From positions 1 to 64,000 of the forward strand of contig PKDZ01000072.1 in the NCBI GenBank assembly GCA_002862785.1: 64,000 nt of DNA, read 5' to 3'. Each line of letters opens with the position of its first letter. Positions within the stretch are counted from its first letter, which is position 1. This document shows, piece by piece, positions 45,574 through 55,279 of this stretch. Made by a program: the position numbers and the translations under genes. The notes below the pieces were generated by a model. It made no database searches. It was not told where the DNA came from and saw only the letters and a program-made list of their open reading frames with translations. The DNA comes from Flavobacteriales bacterium. GTDB taxonomy: Bacteria > Bacteroidota > Bacteroidia > Flavobacteriales_D > Sanyastnellaceae.

Positions 45574-48156
45574 GTGTACCGCCTCCTGACCCTCCCCCTG
45601 TTGCTCCTGTCCTTGAGCAGCCTCGCCCAACTCAACGTGGTCGGGGACGCCATCGCGCTCGGGAGCGACTGTTACCGGTTGACCGAGGCCATCGGCACGC
45701 AACAGGGCGCGGCTTGGTCAGACTGCACCATCGACATTTCCGAGCCCTTCACGATGGACTTCACGGTCTATCTAGGCAGCAACAACGGCGGAGCGGACGG
45801 CATCGCCTGGGTCCTCCAGCAGATTGGCTCCCAAGCGGACAACCCGACCGGCGGAGGCAGCATCGGATACGATACCGATCCGCCCTACTTCAATCCGGCC
45901 CTCATCATCGAGTTCGACACCTACCAGAACGGATGGGCTGGTGACCCAGGCTATGACCATCTGGCCTTGCAACGGGATGGCTCCGGCGACCACACCGGCC
46001 CCAACTGCATCACCGGTTGCCCCCCCAACACGATTCAAGCCAGTGCCACCGCCGCCAACATCGAAGACGGACAGGACCACGATGTCCACATTGAATGGGA
46101 CCCCTTGGCCCAAATCCTGTCCATGGATTTCGACGGTCAAGAACGCATCAACGCCTCCGTCGACCTCGTCGGCGACCTCTTCTCCGGAAACCCCAACGTT
46201 TACTGGGGGTTCACGGGCAGCACCGGCGGCGCCAACAACGTCCAGGAGTTCTGCGTCATCGCCACGGACTTCAGCTCCGACATCGGCATCGAGGACATCA
46301 CCTTCGACCCGCCGGGCCCCTACACAGTGTGCCCAGGCGAGACCATAACCGTGACCGCCTCCGTCCCTTCCGGAAGCGTCGCATGGGCCTCCTCGGGCAC
46401 CGCCACCCTGACCGCCGGCGTCGGGGACCATCTGGTCCAGGCCAATGCCACCGGGTGTCCCCAAACAGAGACCATCTCCATCGAGGAATTGCCCTCGCCC
46501 AATCTGTCGACCATCCCGTCGGTGACCCTGTGTGATGGGGCGCCAACCGTCCTCAACGCGGAGGCTGACGCCGGCACCGCCCTCGATTGGGACGGGACAG
46601 GCCAGGCCACGCTGGCGGTCAGCGGGGCCGGCAGCCACACAGTGACCGGCGTGCTCGGCACCTGCAGCGAGAGCGTCGACGTGACCGTCATCGAACAGGC
46701 TTCCCCCACCGTGTCAGTCAGTCCCGGACTCTCCATCGACGTCTGCGATGGCGAGGTGGTCACGGTGGAGGCCTCCACCGACATCGCCGCCTCGATCCAA
46801 TGGACGGTCAACGGCGGCGGCGTTCCGGGGACGGCTCTCGATGTGACCTCGGTCGTGTTGGCGCAGGCCACGGCAGTCGCAGGCGGGTGCCCGGGCAACA
46901 CGGTCACCCTCGACATCTCCGTCCTGCCCCTCCCCACCGCGTCCCTCTCGACCATCCCCGACCAACTCTGCTGGGGCGCGACCGGATTGGTGACCGCCGT
47001 CCCCAACACCGGTTCCACCGTGACCGAATGGACGCTCCCGGCCGGCACCCCCGCCCCGAACCAGGCCGGACCCGGTCTGTACACGGCCCACCTGCTTGGC
47101 GACAACGGGTGCACCTCGTCGGCCTCCATTGCCTTGAACCAACTGCCGCCCATCGAGTGGGCCCTCAGCGGGCCGCTGGGCGAGTGCAACAACGCCCCCG
47201 CCGCCCTGACCGTCACCGGCAACCACGAGACCGCCACCTGGTCCACCGGCGCCACCGGCAACCTGCTCGAACTGACCGCTGCGGACGGACCGGGCCCGTA
47301 CGAGGTCACCGTGAGCCTCGGCGGCTGCACGGAAACCGACCAGACCACCATCGAATGGTGGCCGGTGCCGGTCATCGGCCCCCTCCCCGACACCGTCATC
47401 CATTGCGTGCTCGACCAGCCGGAGGTCTGGTCCTGGCCCACCCAGGCCGAAACCCCCGTGGGTTGGTGGGTCTGGACTATCAATGATGACGTGATTGCCG
47501 GCGGCCCCGCGTGGGACACCGAAGGCGATTACACCATCCGCATCTTCGACAGCATGACCGGGTGCGAAGACACCACCTCGGTCGTGGTCGACGTCTGGCC
47601 CAACCTCGACGTGGCCGCCGCCCCCCTACAACGCGTCGTCTGCTGGGGTGAGGAAACCGAAGTCCTTGGCGAACTGCGCGCCGTGGAAGGCACCAACCTC
47701 GAGGAGATCCCCTACACCCTCTCCTGGTCCGAACCCGGCATCGAGGGCCTCAACCCCACCGTTCCCGCCGGCACCTATCTCTTGACCGCGGAGAACGCCT
47801 GCGGCATCGCCGTGGACGTGGTCGAGGTGGCCCAGGAATACTGCGGCTGCGACATGTGGGTGCCGACCGCCTTCACACCGGACAACGACGGCATCAACGA
47901 CGGCTTCCGCGTGGAGACCAACTGCCCTGAACTCGACGAATTCCGGTTCCAGGTCTTCGACCGTTGGGGCGAACTCATCTGGTCCACAGAGGATCCCGAG
48001 GCCCCTTGGGTTGGGCAAGGCGTCGAAGGCAAGGCGATGGAGGGCCTGCACTACATCCCGGATGGGGTCTATGGCTACCGGCTTTTCTGGAAATACGGCA
48101 AGCTCGGCATCCCCATCATCGAGGAGCGGACCGGGCACATCCACATCCTCCGCTGA
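45574..48156 (+). CDS. L-type-lectin-domain T9SS type B exoprotein
   Basis: 860-aa secreted protein. It starts with GTG at 45574 (no better ATG) and a signal peptide 1-18 (LSSLAQ). An L-type lectin-like domain covers about 20-230: MDFTVYLGSNNGGADGIAWVLQ, IIEFDTYQNGWAGDPGYDHLAL and VYWGFTGSTGG are the conserved strands, so it probably binds sugars. Several Ig/PKD-like beta-sandwiches follow (about 240-740). The end is a type B (gliding-motility) sorting domain with TAFTPDNDGINDGF (about 767), VFDRWGELIW and TGHIHILR. No enzyme motif is visible; surface adhesin is the best guess. Confidence 0.85.
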   Translation: MYRLLTLPLLLLSLSSLAQLNVVGDAIALGSDCYRLTEAIGTQQGAAWSDCTIDISEPFTMDFTVYLGSNNGGADGIAWVLQQIGSQADNPTGGGSIGYDTDPPYFNPALIIEFDTYQNGWAGDPGYDHLALQRDGSGDHTGPNCITGCPPNTIQASATAANIEDGQDHDVHIEWDPLAQILSMDFDGQERINASVDLVGDLFSGNPNVYWGFTGSTGGANNVQEFCVIATDFSSDIGIEDITFDPPGPYTVCPGETITVTASVPSGSVAWASSGTATLTAGVGDHLVQANATGCPQTETISIEELPSPNLSTIPSVTLCDGAPTVLNAEADAGTALDWDGTGQATLAVSGAGSHTVTGVLGTCSESVDVTVIEQASPTVSVSPGLSIDVCDGEVVTVEASTDIAASIQWTVNGGGVPGTALDVTSVVLAQATAVAGGCPGNTVTLDISVLPLPTASLSTIPDQLCWGATGLVTAVPNTGSTVTEWTLPAGTPAPNQAGPGLYTAHLLGDNGCTSSASIALNQLPPIEWALSGPLGECNNAPAALTVTGNHETATWSTGATGNLLELTAADGPGPYEVTVSLGGCTETDQTTIEWWPVPVIGPLPDTVIHCVLDQPEVWSWPTQAETPVGWWVWTINDDVIAGGPAWDTEGDYTIRIFDSMTGCEDTTSVVVDVWPNLDVAAAPLQRVVCWGEETEVLGELRAVEGTNLEEIPYTLSWSEPGIEGLNPTVPAGTYLLTAENACGIAVDVVEVAQEYCGCDMWVPTAFTPDNDGINDGFRVETNCPELDEFRFQVFDRWGELIWSTEDPEAPWVGQGVEGKAMEGLHYIPDGVYGYRLFWKYGKLGIPIIEERTGHIHILR

Positions 48157-48247
48157 TTTCCTAGACACCGGGGCAGCCCCTTTACACCGGGGACAGAACC
48201 CGGCCGCGGACAAGCGGTTATCTTCGCCGACCGCACAGCGGACCTGC

Positions 48248-49471
48248 ATGGATTCACAACGCCAATTCGACCTCATCGTGGTGGGGGGCGGCATCGTCGG
48301 TGCCGCCGCCTTCCTCAAGCTGCAGCGCCGGCACCCGCAGGCCCGCATCGCCCTGCTCGAAAAGGAGGCCATCCTGAGCGACCACCAGACCGGCCACAAC
48401 AGCGGGGTCATTCACAGCGGGCTCTACTACCCCCCGGGCAGCCTGAAGGCCATCAACTGCGTCAAGGGGCGCCATGAGCTCGTCGCCTTTGCCAAGGAAT
48501 ATGGCGTTGACCACGACGTCTGCGGCAAGGTCGTCGCCGCCGCCACCGAGGACGAGCTCCCGATGCTGGAGAAGATCCACGGCCTCGGCATCCAGAACGA
48601 GATCGAAGGCCTCGAGCGCATCACCGGGGACGCGGTCAAGGACATCGAACCTCACTGTCGCGCGGTGGCCGGCCTCTGGGTGCCTTGCACAGGCATCATC
48701 GACTTCCGGGGCGCCACCAAGACCATGGCCGAAGTGGCCATGGGCCTGCAGCCGGAGAGCGGCGTCTTCACCGGCGTGGAGGCGATCGGGTTCACCCAGA
48801 AGGACGGAGGCGTCACCGTGCACACCCGTCAGGGGGACTTCACAGCGCGGGGCCTTGTGGTCTGCGCCGGCCTCCAGGCCGACCGCCTCGCCCGCAAGGA
48901 TGGCGTAGACCTGCCCGAACGGGTCGTGGGCTTCCGGGGCGACTACTACGAACTCGAGGACCACGCCAAGCACAAGGTTCGCAACCTGATTTATCCGGTC
49001 CCCAACCCGCAATTCCCCTTTCTCGGCGTGCACTTCACGCGCATGACCAACGGGGATATTGAATGCGGACCGAACGCCGTGTTCACCTTCAAGCGCGAGG
49101 GATACGGCAAGACCGACTTCAGCCTGCGGGATACGGCTGAGGCCCTCGGCTATGGGGGCACGTGGAAGCTGTTCTTCAAGAACATGTCCTTCGGGATCAA
49201 CGAATACCGCCGCGCCTTCTCCAAGCGGCTCTTCCTCAAGACGCTCCAGCGCCTCGTCCCCTCCCTCGAAATGGACGACCTGCGCCCGGGGCGGAGTGGC
49301 GTACGCGCCCTGCTCCTGCGCCCCGACGGCGACACCAAGGACGATTTCCGCATCATCGCCCAAGGCCGCAGTGTCCACGTGCTGAACGCCCCCTCTCCGG
49401 CCGCCACGGCCTCCCTCGCCATCGGGGACCACATCGCCGACGCCGTGGAAAAGCAGGGGCTCTTCTCCTGA
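48248..49471 (+). CDS. lhgO: L-2-hydroxyglutarate oxidase
   Basis: 407-aa FAD-dependent enzyme that oxidises L-2-hydroxyglutarate to 2-oxoglutarate. The FAD-binding motif is IVVGGGIVGAAAFLKL (10-25); HNSGVIHSGLYYPPGSLKA (about 50-68) is the family hallmark, with GIIDFRGAT (about 151-159) and the C-terminal GRSVHVLNAPSPAATASL. Length is normal. The ATG at 48248 is chosen because it gives the standard N-terminus; the frame upstream overlaps the previous gene. TATCTTCG about 21 nt before it may be its -7 box. It stands between an exoprotein and an MFS gene without obvious operon partners. Confidence 0.92.
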   Translation: MDSQRQFDLIVVGGGIVGAAAFLKLQRRHPQARIALLEKEAILSDHQTGHNSGVIHSGLYYPPGSLKAINCVKGRHELVAFAKEYGVDHDVCGKVVAAATEDELPMLEKIHGLGIQNEIEGLERITGDAVKDIEPHCRAVAGLWVPCTGIIDFRGATKTMAEVAMGLQPESGVFTGVEAIGFTQKDGGVTVHTRQGDFTARGLVVCAGLQADRLARKDGVDLPERVVGFRGDYYELEDHAKHKVRNLIYPVPNPQFPFLGVHFTRMTNGDIECGPNAVFTFKREGYGKTDFSLRDTAEALGYGGTWKLFFKNMSFGINEYRRAFSKRLFLKTLQRLVPSLEMDDLRPGRSGVRALLLRPDGDTKDDFRIIAQGRSVHVLNAPSPAATASLAIGDHIADAVEKQGLFS

Positions 49472-49516
49472 CCTGTCCACCGGAAGCGCACCCTGCTCCC
49501 CCTATCTTGAGCGGAC

Positions 49517-50821
49517 ATGGGATTCAAGCGCACTCGCAAGGAGTACACGGACAAGGCCGTCCGCATGGGATGGATGATGTACGACTGGGCCAACGGCGCC
49601 TACTTCCTCGTCATCACCACGGCCATCTTCCCCCTTTTCTACAACGCCGTCACGACCACGGAGGGAGCCGACGGGTCCGTGAGCGACACCGTGACCTTCC
49701 TCGGGTGGGAATTCATCAACACCCAGCTCTACAGCTACGTGTTGGGCGCCTCCTTCCTCATCGTCATCCTCGCCTCGCCCCTGCTGGCCGGCATGGCGGA
49801 TTACTTGGGTCGCAAGCTGACCTTCCTGAAGGCGTTCTGCTACATGGGCGCTTCGGGGTGCATTGGCCTGTTCTGGTTCGATCCGCAGCACCTCGAATGG
49901 AGCATGACCGCCTTGTTCCTGGCCAACGTCGGCGCGTGGGGCAGCCTCGGCTTCTACAACGCCTTCCTCCCGGAAATCGCCCCGGCCCAAGACCATGACC
50001 TGCTGTCGGCCAAGGGCTACTCCTGGGGGTTCTTCGGCTCCATCATCATTCTGGTGCTCTGCCTGGCGCTCATCATGGGCGTCGGCGCCCATCTGACGCG
50101 GTGGGCCTTCATCTTCGTCGGCCTCTGGTGGGCCGGATGGGCCCAGGTGACCTTCCGGCGCATGCCCGTGCAGGTCAAGGACCGGCCGGACGGCAACCTC
50201 CTGTGGCAGGGCTTCCGCGAGTTGAAGGGCGTCGCCCTCGATCTCAAGGGCAAGACCCGGGTCATCCGCTACCTCCTGAGTTTCTTCGTGATGAGCATGG
50301 CCATCCAGACCATCATGCTCATGGCCTCTTCCTTCGGCATCAAGGAAATCCAGTTGCCGGAGGACCAACTCATCGTCGCCATCATTGTCGTGCAAATCGT
50401 GGCCATTCCCGGCTCCTTCCTGTTCAGCCGGCTCAGCGGCCGCTACGGCAATGTGCCCGTCCTCATCGTGGCCACCTTCCTGTGGGGCGCCACGTGCGCC
50501 TTTGCCTACTCGCTGGTCAACGGGTCGACCATGTTCTTCATTGCCGCCGGCCTGATCGGCTTCATGATGGGCGGCACGCAGAGCCTCAACCGCTCCACCT
50601 ACACCAAGATGCTGCCGGAGACCGATGACACCGCGTCCTACTTCAGCTTCTACGAGGTGCTCGAAAAGCTCGGCGTGGTCATTGGCATGTTCAGCTGGGG
50701 CTACATCGAAGGCCTGACGGGCAGCATGCGAAATTCCATCCTCGTGCTCATCGTGTTCTTCACCGTGGCGTTGGGCCTGCTCCTGGCCATCCCCAAGGAA
50801 AACAAGCTCCAGATCGGCTGA
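49517..50821 (+). CDS. UMF1/Atg22-like MFS transporter
   Basis: 434-aa inner-membrane transporter with about 12 helices. MMYDWANGAYFLVITTAIFP (20-39) is the typical N-terminal signature of the UMF1 (Atg22-like) major facilitator family. ADYLGRKLTFLKAFCYMG follows the usual loop 2-3 position, and GGTQSLNRSTYTKMLPETDD (about 354-373) is the conserved C-half motif. Substrate unknown; eukaryotic Atg22 exports amino acids from vacuoles. It starts 45 nt after lhgO on the same strand, possibly in one transcript. TATCTTGA about 8 nt upstream may be a promoter. Confidence 0.9.
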   Translation: MGFKRTRKEYTDKAVRMGWMMYDWANGAYFLVITTAIFPLFYNAVTTTEGADGSVSDTVTFLGWEFINTQLYSYVLGASFLIVILASPLLAGMADYLGRKLTFLKAFCYMGASGCIGLFWFDPQHLEWSMTALFLANVGAWGSLGFYNAFLPEIAPAQDHDLLSAKGYSWGFFGSIIILVLCLALIMGVGAHLTRWAFIFVGLWWAGWAQVTFRRMPVQVKDRPDGNLLWQGFRELKGVALDLKGKTRVIRYLLSFFVMSMAIQTIMLMASSFGIKEIQLPEDQLIVAIIVVQIVAIPGSFLFSRLSGRYGNVPVLIVATFLWGATCAFAYSLVNGSTMFFIAAGLIGFMMGGTQSLNRSTYTKMLPETDDTASYFSFYEVLEKLGVVIGMFSWGYIEGLTGSMRNSILVLIVFFTVALGLLLAIPKENKLQIG

Positions 50822-50842
50822 GGCCCGAGACGAGCCGGGCCT

Positions 50843-52036
50843 TCATTCTAGCTCGATGAACGCCTGCTCCACCAAGCGGAACTCTACGCGTCGGTTGCGC
50901 GCCCGGCCAGCCCCGCTCGAATTCGAGGCCGCAGGCTGCAGGCTGCCGTGGGCGGCCATCCGCATCCGGTCCGGCTGCACCCCCTGGTCCATCAGATAGT
51001 CGAAGGCGGCCTCGGCGCGCCGTTGGGACAGCCCGGCATTGTAGCCCTCCGGACCGATGGCATCGGTGTGGCCATGGACCTCCAGGCGGAGGAATCGGTT
51101 CTTCCGTAGCAACGCCCCCCACCGGTCCAGGATGGCCCGGCCCTCCGGCCGCAATTCATCCCGGTCAAAGTCGAAATGCAGCGTATCCCGGTCCAACTCC
51201 CGTATCCGGGTCAGCGGCTCGGGCGGGTCCTGCATCTCATCGGCAATCTTCCGGACCAGGCAGGCACAGTCCTCCGGCCGGTCCACCGGCACCACCTCCA
51301 CCCCGTCGACATAGACGTAGGCCCACTTCGTGGCGTCCTTCGGCGCATCCGCCGACGCCGCAATGCGCGTGTGGCCCTTGGCGTCGAAGTTCCCGATGGT
51401 CAGCCACCGCTCCCCACCTGTGGCCTGCACCGCGTCAGAGAGGTTGACCCAACCGTCTTTGGCCTCGAGGAAATGGCCCTGCGGATTCACCAGTTGCGGT
51501 GCAAACTCCAGGGCGAAATCGCGCTCCCCCTTGGGCATCGCTTCCGAAAGGAGCACGCCGAATCCATCCGCCACGATGCCGGCCTGCTCGGCCGCGGACA
51601 CCCAAGCGGAGACGCAGACCCATTCTCCGGGTGCCAGGTCCCGCATCAATTCGGTCGAGAGGTATTCCCGGTAGCGCCACTTGGACCGGCTGAACAAGAC
51701 CAGCCCTCCGTAGGACGCGCCCTCCAGGGCAGGCTCCGACCCGAAACGGTTGTCGGGCACGCCGGCCAGCTTGCTGCAGGCCGCGAAATGGTCCGGGGTC
51801 CCCTCTGTCGGCTGGCGCCAGTCGGACAGGGAACGGAGCCGCTGTTGGTTGTAGTCAATGGGACAGCCTCCGCGGCGCTCAAAGCCCCCATCCTTCACGA
51901 GGGATCGAGAATCCAACGCACCCTCCACCTGGGCCCCCAGGCCGGGTGCAAGGAGGGCGGCGGCCAGCACCGTCCCACAGAAGCGGAGGCGGACCTCCTT
52001 ACTTGAGGCGGAACGTGACGCGGCGGTTCTTAGCAC
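50843..52036 (-). CDS. OmpA-family protein with N-terminal beta-sandwich domain (paralogue 2)
   Basis: 397-aa envelope protein: long signal (about 1-36, LLAPGLGAQ), N-terminal jelly-roll-like domain (about 45-250; starts LVKDGGFERRGGCP and ends KWAYVYVDGVEVVPVD), Cys pair (CACL), then a C-terminal OmpA domain (about 285-397). In the latter, TLHFDFDRDELRPEG and LEVHGHTDAIGPEGYNAGLSQRRAEAAFDYL contain the Asp and Arg that bind peptidoglycan. Its start overlaps the upstream OmpA gene by 38 nt; no alternative start exists after the overlap, so translational coupling is likely. It is a diverged tandem copy of the next gene. Confidence 0.85.
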   Translation of the reverse strand: MLRTAASRSASSKEVRLRFCGTVLAAALLAPGLGAQVEGALDSRSLVKDGGFERRGGCPIDYNQQRLRSLSDWRQPTEGTPDHFAACSKLAGVPDNRFGSEPALEGASYGGLVLFSRSKWRYREYLSTELMRDLAPGEWVCVSAWVSAAEQAGIVADGFGVLLSEAMPKGERDFALEFAPQLVNPQGHFLEAKDGWVNLSDAVQATGGERWLTIGNFDAKGHTRIAASADAPKDATKWAYVYVDGVEVVPVDRPEDCACLVRKIADEMQDPPEPLTRIRELDRDTLHFDFDRDELRPEGRAILDRWGALLRKNRFLRLEVHGHTDAIGPEGYNAGLSQRRAEAAFDYLMDQGVQPDRMRMAAHGSLQPAASNSSGAGRARNRRVEFRLVEQAFIELE

Positions 52037-53171
52037 GCGCGAGGTCGGAATCCTTGGTGGAGGCAGGATCGGCGTTTTCCACGCCCATCACCGACAGCTG
52101 TCCTTCCCCGACGCCCTGGGACACCAAGTAGCGCTTCACCTGATCTGCGCGCTTCCGGCCGGTGTCGGCGAAACGGGGATTAATCTTGCCCTCGGCGACC
52201 TCATCGTTGTCGCAGTGGCCCATGATTTCGACGGACCAGTTGGGGTGACCCTTGAGGATGCGGGCAAGACGGTCCAAGGTGGCTTTGCCGTCTTCGGTGA
52301 AGGCGCGCTTCACAAAGGCGTAGTAGACCGCGGAGCGCCCCACGACCATGTCGGCTTCCATGTCGCTTGGCAGGGTCGGTCCCCCGTACACGAGGTCCGG
52401 CGCCGTACTGGAGGACTTCGAACAAGAGCACTGGCTCTTGGCGTCAATCGGCACGACGCTGACGTTGTCAATGTAGTAGTAGGCCTGCATCTGCTGGACG
52501 CCGGCCATGCCGCTGGGCTTCTTCATCTTCTCCTCCTCGAGGTCCTTGCTGCCATTGAAGCAGCCGATGGTCATGTACTCCTCGGTTCCCGTGCCGAGCA
52601 CGGTGCCACAGACGGTCTCCCAGCCTTCGGTCAGCTGCATCACCTTGTCGGCACGGTGCTTGACCTGCGGGTCCCGAGCCACGATGCCGGTGTTGGGCTG
52701 CGTCTCCTTCCGGTCGGAGAAGTAGGCCCCGATGCCGTTGACGGCGTACTTGGAGAGGTCACTCAGGCTGATGTCGAAGCTCACACAGTACATCTGGTTG
52801 GCCTCGAGGTTTTCCGACAGGTGGACCTGCAGGTAGGTACGCGACAGCTTCGGGCTTTTGGTGTGGGCGCGGAATCCAGCGTAGCGGCTGCCATCCGCCG
52901 GGTCCTCGTATCCGTAGCTGTTGGACGGCACCGAGACCTTCTCGCTCTTGACCTCGGTGGAGTACCAGTCCAACGGGGCGTCGGTGTAAGCGAACCAATC
53001 GGTGGTGAAATCCTCGAGCTGGCCATAGGCCTTGAGCTTCTTGGAGTCTCCATTCTCGAAGCTTCCGTTGGGGACGAGGTTCTCGTCTTGGGCCGTCATG
53101 GACGCCGGGGCAACCGGCAGGAGGAGCGCGATGAGCGCACAGGTGGGGATCAGATTCCGCATGGTGTTCAA
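51999..53171 (-). CDS. OmpA-family protein with N-terminal beta-sandwich domain (paralogue 1)
   Basis: 390-aa envelope protein with signal peptide (1-27, PASMTAQ), an N-terminal jelly-roll-like domain (about 32-245: LVPNGSFENGD to MQAYYYIDNVSVVPID), a short Cys-rich spacer (CSCSKSSS) and a C-terminal OmpA domain (about 275-390, VEIMGHCDNDEVAEGKINPRFADTGRKRADQVKRYL). The N-domain resembles the carbohydrate-binding-like domains of exoproteins; OmpA domains tie the protein to peptidoglycan. It follows hemE by 16 nt on the minus strand and overlaps paralogue 2 by 38 nt. Confidence 0.87.
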   Translation of the reverse strand: MNTMRNLIPTCALIALLLPVAPASMTAQDENLVPNGSFENGDSKKLKAYGQLEDFTTDWFAYTDAPLDWYSTEVKSEKVSVPSNSYGYEDPADGSRYAGFRAHTKSPKLSRTYLQVHLSENLEANQMYCVSFDISLSDLSKYAVNGIGAYFSDRKETQPNTGIVARDPQVKHRADKVMQLTEGWETVCGTVLGTGTEEYMTIGCFNGSKDLEEEKMKKPSGMAGVQQMQAYYYIDNVSVVPIDAKSQCSCSKSSSTAPDLVYGGPTLPSDMEADMVVGRSAVYYAFVKRAFTEDGKATLDRLARILKGHPNWSVEIMGHCDNDEVAEGKINPRFADTGRKRADQVKRYLVSQGVGEGQLSVMGVENADPASTKDSDLARAKNRRVTFRLK

Positions 53172-53187
53172 TACTCAGGCAACGTCT

Positions 53188-54216
53188 TCAGCGATCGCCG
53201 CTCCGTTGGATTTCATCAATGAAGGCACGGACGCGGTCGGGGTGAATGTCGGGATAGACGCCGTGGCCCAAGTTAGCCACGTGCCTGCCGCGTCCAAAAT
53301 CAGTCAACATCTGTTGGGTGGCGGCCCGAACCTCGGCCTCCGTGCCATAGAGAACGGACGGATCCAGGTTGCCTTGAAGCACGTGCTGGGGAGCCCTCTG
53401 GCGGGCCTCAGCCACCGGCATGTGCCAGTCTACACCCAGCGCCTCGCACGGGAGCGTGGCGAGCCGGTCCATTTGCCAACCGGCCCCCTTGGCGAAAACG
53501 ATCATCGGCGCGCCCTTCACCGACTCGCAGATGCGCCGCAAGCGCGGCAGGCTGTAGCGTTCGAAGAGGGTCCGGTCCAGCGCCCCGGCCCAGCTGTCGA
53601 AGAGCTGAACGGCCTGGACGCCCGCCTCAATCTTGGCGTTGAGGTAGACGATGGTGGCGTCGGTGATGCGGTCGAGCAGGTCCTCGGCGAGCTCCGGCGC
53701 CTCCCGGAGCATGCGGCGGGCCCGACTCCACTCCTTGCTGCCTCCCCCTTCCACCATGTAGCAGAAGATGGTCCAAGGCGCCCCGGCGAATCCGATGAGC
53801 GGCACCCGGCCGCCCAGTTCGCTCCGCGTAAGGCGCACGGCGTCCATCACATACTTCAAATGCTCCTCCGGCTCCACGGCATGGAGCCTCGTCAGGTCGG
53901 CCGCTGACCGAATCGTCTCCGGGAAGCGCGGCCCGACCTTTTCTATGAGTTCATACGGCAACCCCATCGCCTCCGGCACCACGAGGATGTCGCTAAAAAG
54001 GATGGCCGCGTCGACCCCCAGCAAATCCACGGGCTGAATCGTCACCTCACAGGCGAGCTCCGGGGTTTCCACGAGCTCCTTGAATCCCGAAAGCCGGCTG
54101 CGCACCGCCCGGTATTCCGGCAGGATGCGTCCAGCCTGGCGCATCACCCAGACGGGCGGCCGCTCGGTCATCTCGCCGTTCAAGGCCCGAAGGAGGAGGT
54201 CGTTCTGGAGGATCAT
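53188..54216 (-). CDS. hemE: Uroporphyrinogen decarboxylase
   Basis: 342-aa cytosolic enzyme that decarboxylates uroporphyrinogen III to coproporphyrinogen III in haem synthesis. The N-terminal signature RPPVWVMRQAGRILPEYR (19-36) has the substrate-binding Arg residues. Asp71-Asp76 region AAILFSDILVVPEAMG matches the conserved catalytic Asp motif, and PLIGFAGAPWTIFCYMVEGGGS (135-156) is the second signature; HVANLGHGVYPDI near the C-terminus holds the conserved His. Length is normal. It is 41 nt downstream of holA and 16 nt upstream of the OmpA pair. Confidence 0.96.
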   Translation of the reverse strand: MILQNDLLLRALNGEMTERPPVWVMRQAGRILPEYRAVRSRLSGFKELVETPELACEVTIQPVDLLGVDAAILFSDILVVPEAMGLPYELIEKVGPRFPETIRSAADLTRLHAVEPEEHLKYVMDAVRLTRSELGGRVPLIGFAGAPWTIFCYMVEGGGSKEWSRARRMLREAPELAEDLLDRITDATIVYLNAKIEAGVQAVQLFDSWAGALDRTLFERYSLPRLRRICESVKGAPMIVFAKGAGWQMDRLATLPCEALGVDWHMPVAEARQRAPQHVLQGNLDPSVLYGTEAEVRAATQQMLTDFGRGRHVANLGHGVYPDIHPDRVRAFIDEIQRSGDR

Positions 54217-54257
54217 GGTCGGGTCAACAGTTCTCGACGGACGGGGTTTCCCGCAGC

Positions 54258-55277
54258 TCAGTGCAGGGTCTTAAAGAGCGCCTCCTCGAGCAGGTCGTAA
54301 GGCGCCACGGTCGCATTGTCGATGCCCTTGGACCGGGCGTCGCACTCGCGGAGGTAGCCGAAGATGCGGGACACCTTGCGCGCTGGATAGTTCCGCGCGG
54401 CCCGGGCGTATTCCTTGGCCGCATAAGGATGGACGCGCAGCGCCGAGGCCACGGCCGAAGGGTCGTGATTTGGCAGGTGGTGGAAGGTCAACACCCGTGC
54501 GAAGTAGTTGGTCAGCGTGGGCAGGATGCGCGGCACCGGATGGTTCTTCTCATTGGCGCGCATGTACTGGACGATTCGGGTCACCCGGCCGACATCCTTG
54601 TCGGCAAGGGCATTGGTCAACTCGAAGATGTTGTACTCCTTGGAGATGCCGATGTGCTGCTCAATGAGGCCGTCGCTGACCTCTCCCCCCTCGGGCAGGG
54701 CGATGAACAGCTTGTCCATCTCGCCGGCAATCTTCTTGAGGTCGTTGCCGAGGTATTCGGCGAGGAGCTGAGCGGTGCGAGGGTGGATCTGCCGCTTTCG
54801 CGAGGACACATACCCCTCAATCCACTCGGCCAGCTTGTAGTCGCGCACCTTGTCGGATTGGAACACGACCCCGGCCTTCTGGATGCGCTTGACCGCGGAG
54901 AGCCGCTTGTCCGGCATCTTGTTGCGGTGGACGAGCACAAGGACCGTGGAGGCCACCGGATTGTCGGCGTAGGCCGCGAGCTTCTCGAGCTTGTCCTTGG
55001 ATTTCCATTCGCGCAAATCCTGAGCCTCCTTCACGAGGACCAACCGGCGCTCAGCCATCATCGGGAATTGCCGGGCTGCGGCCAGCACCTGGTCGAGGTC
55101 ACTGTCCCGACCGTAGAGAATGGTCTGGTTGAAATCCCGCTCGTGCTCCTCCATGGCGCTCGCCTCGATGGCATCGGAGAGCACATCGAGGTGATAGGGC
55201 TCCTCCCCACCCAGCAGATAGAGCGGGGCAAATTGGCGCGACTGGATGGCGCTCAGGAGGTCCCTCATCCCCTTCAT
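54258..55277 (-). CDS. holA: DNA polymerase III subunit delta
   Basis: 339-aa clamp-loader delta subunit. LSAIQSRQFAPLYLLGGEEPYHLDVLSDAIE (8-38) is the typical N-terminus with the degenerate Walker-like GEEPY; RRLVLVKEAQDL (about 77-88) and FELTNALADKDVGRVTRIVQYM (about 223-244) are conserved. It may start at 55277 or at ATG 55268. It begins two bases after the stop of the 3-hydroxyacyl-CoA dehydrogenase gene and is followed by hemE, so it is part of the minus-strand cluster 56655-50843. Confidence 0.93.
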   Translation of the reverse strand: MKGMRDLLSAIQSRQFAPLYLLGGEEPYHLDVLSDAIEASAMEEHERDFNQTILYGRDSDLDQVLAAARQFPMMAERRLVLVKEAQDLREWKSKDKLEKLAAYADNPVASTVLVLVHRNKMPDKRLSAVKRIQKAGVVFQSDKVRDYKLAEWIEGYVSSRKRQIHPRTAQLLAEYLGNDLKKIAGEMDKLFIALPEGGEVSDGLIEQHIGISKEYNIFELTNALADKDVGRVTRIVQYMRANEKNHPVPRILPTLTNYFARVLTFHHLPNHDPSAVASALRVHPYAAKEYARAARNYPARKVSRIFGYLRECDARSKGIDNATVAPYDLLEEALFKTLH

Positions 55278-55279
55278 GA

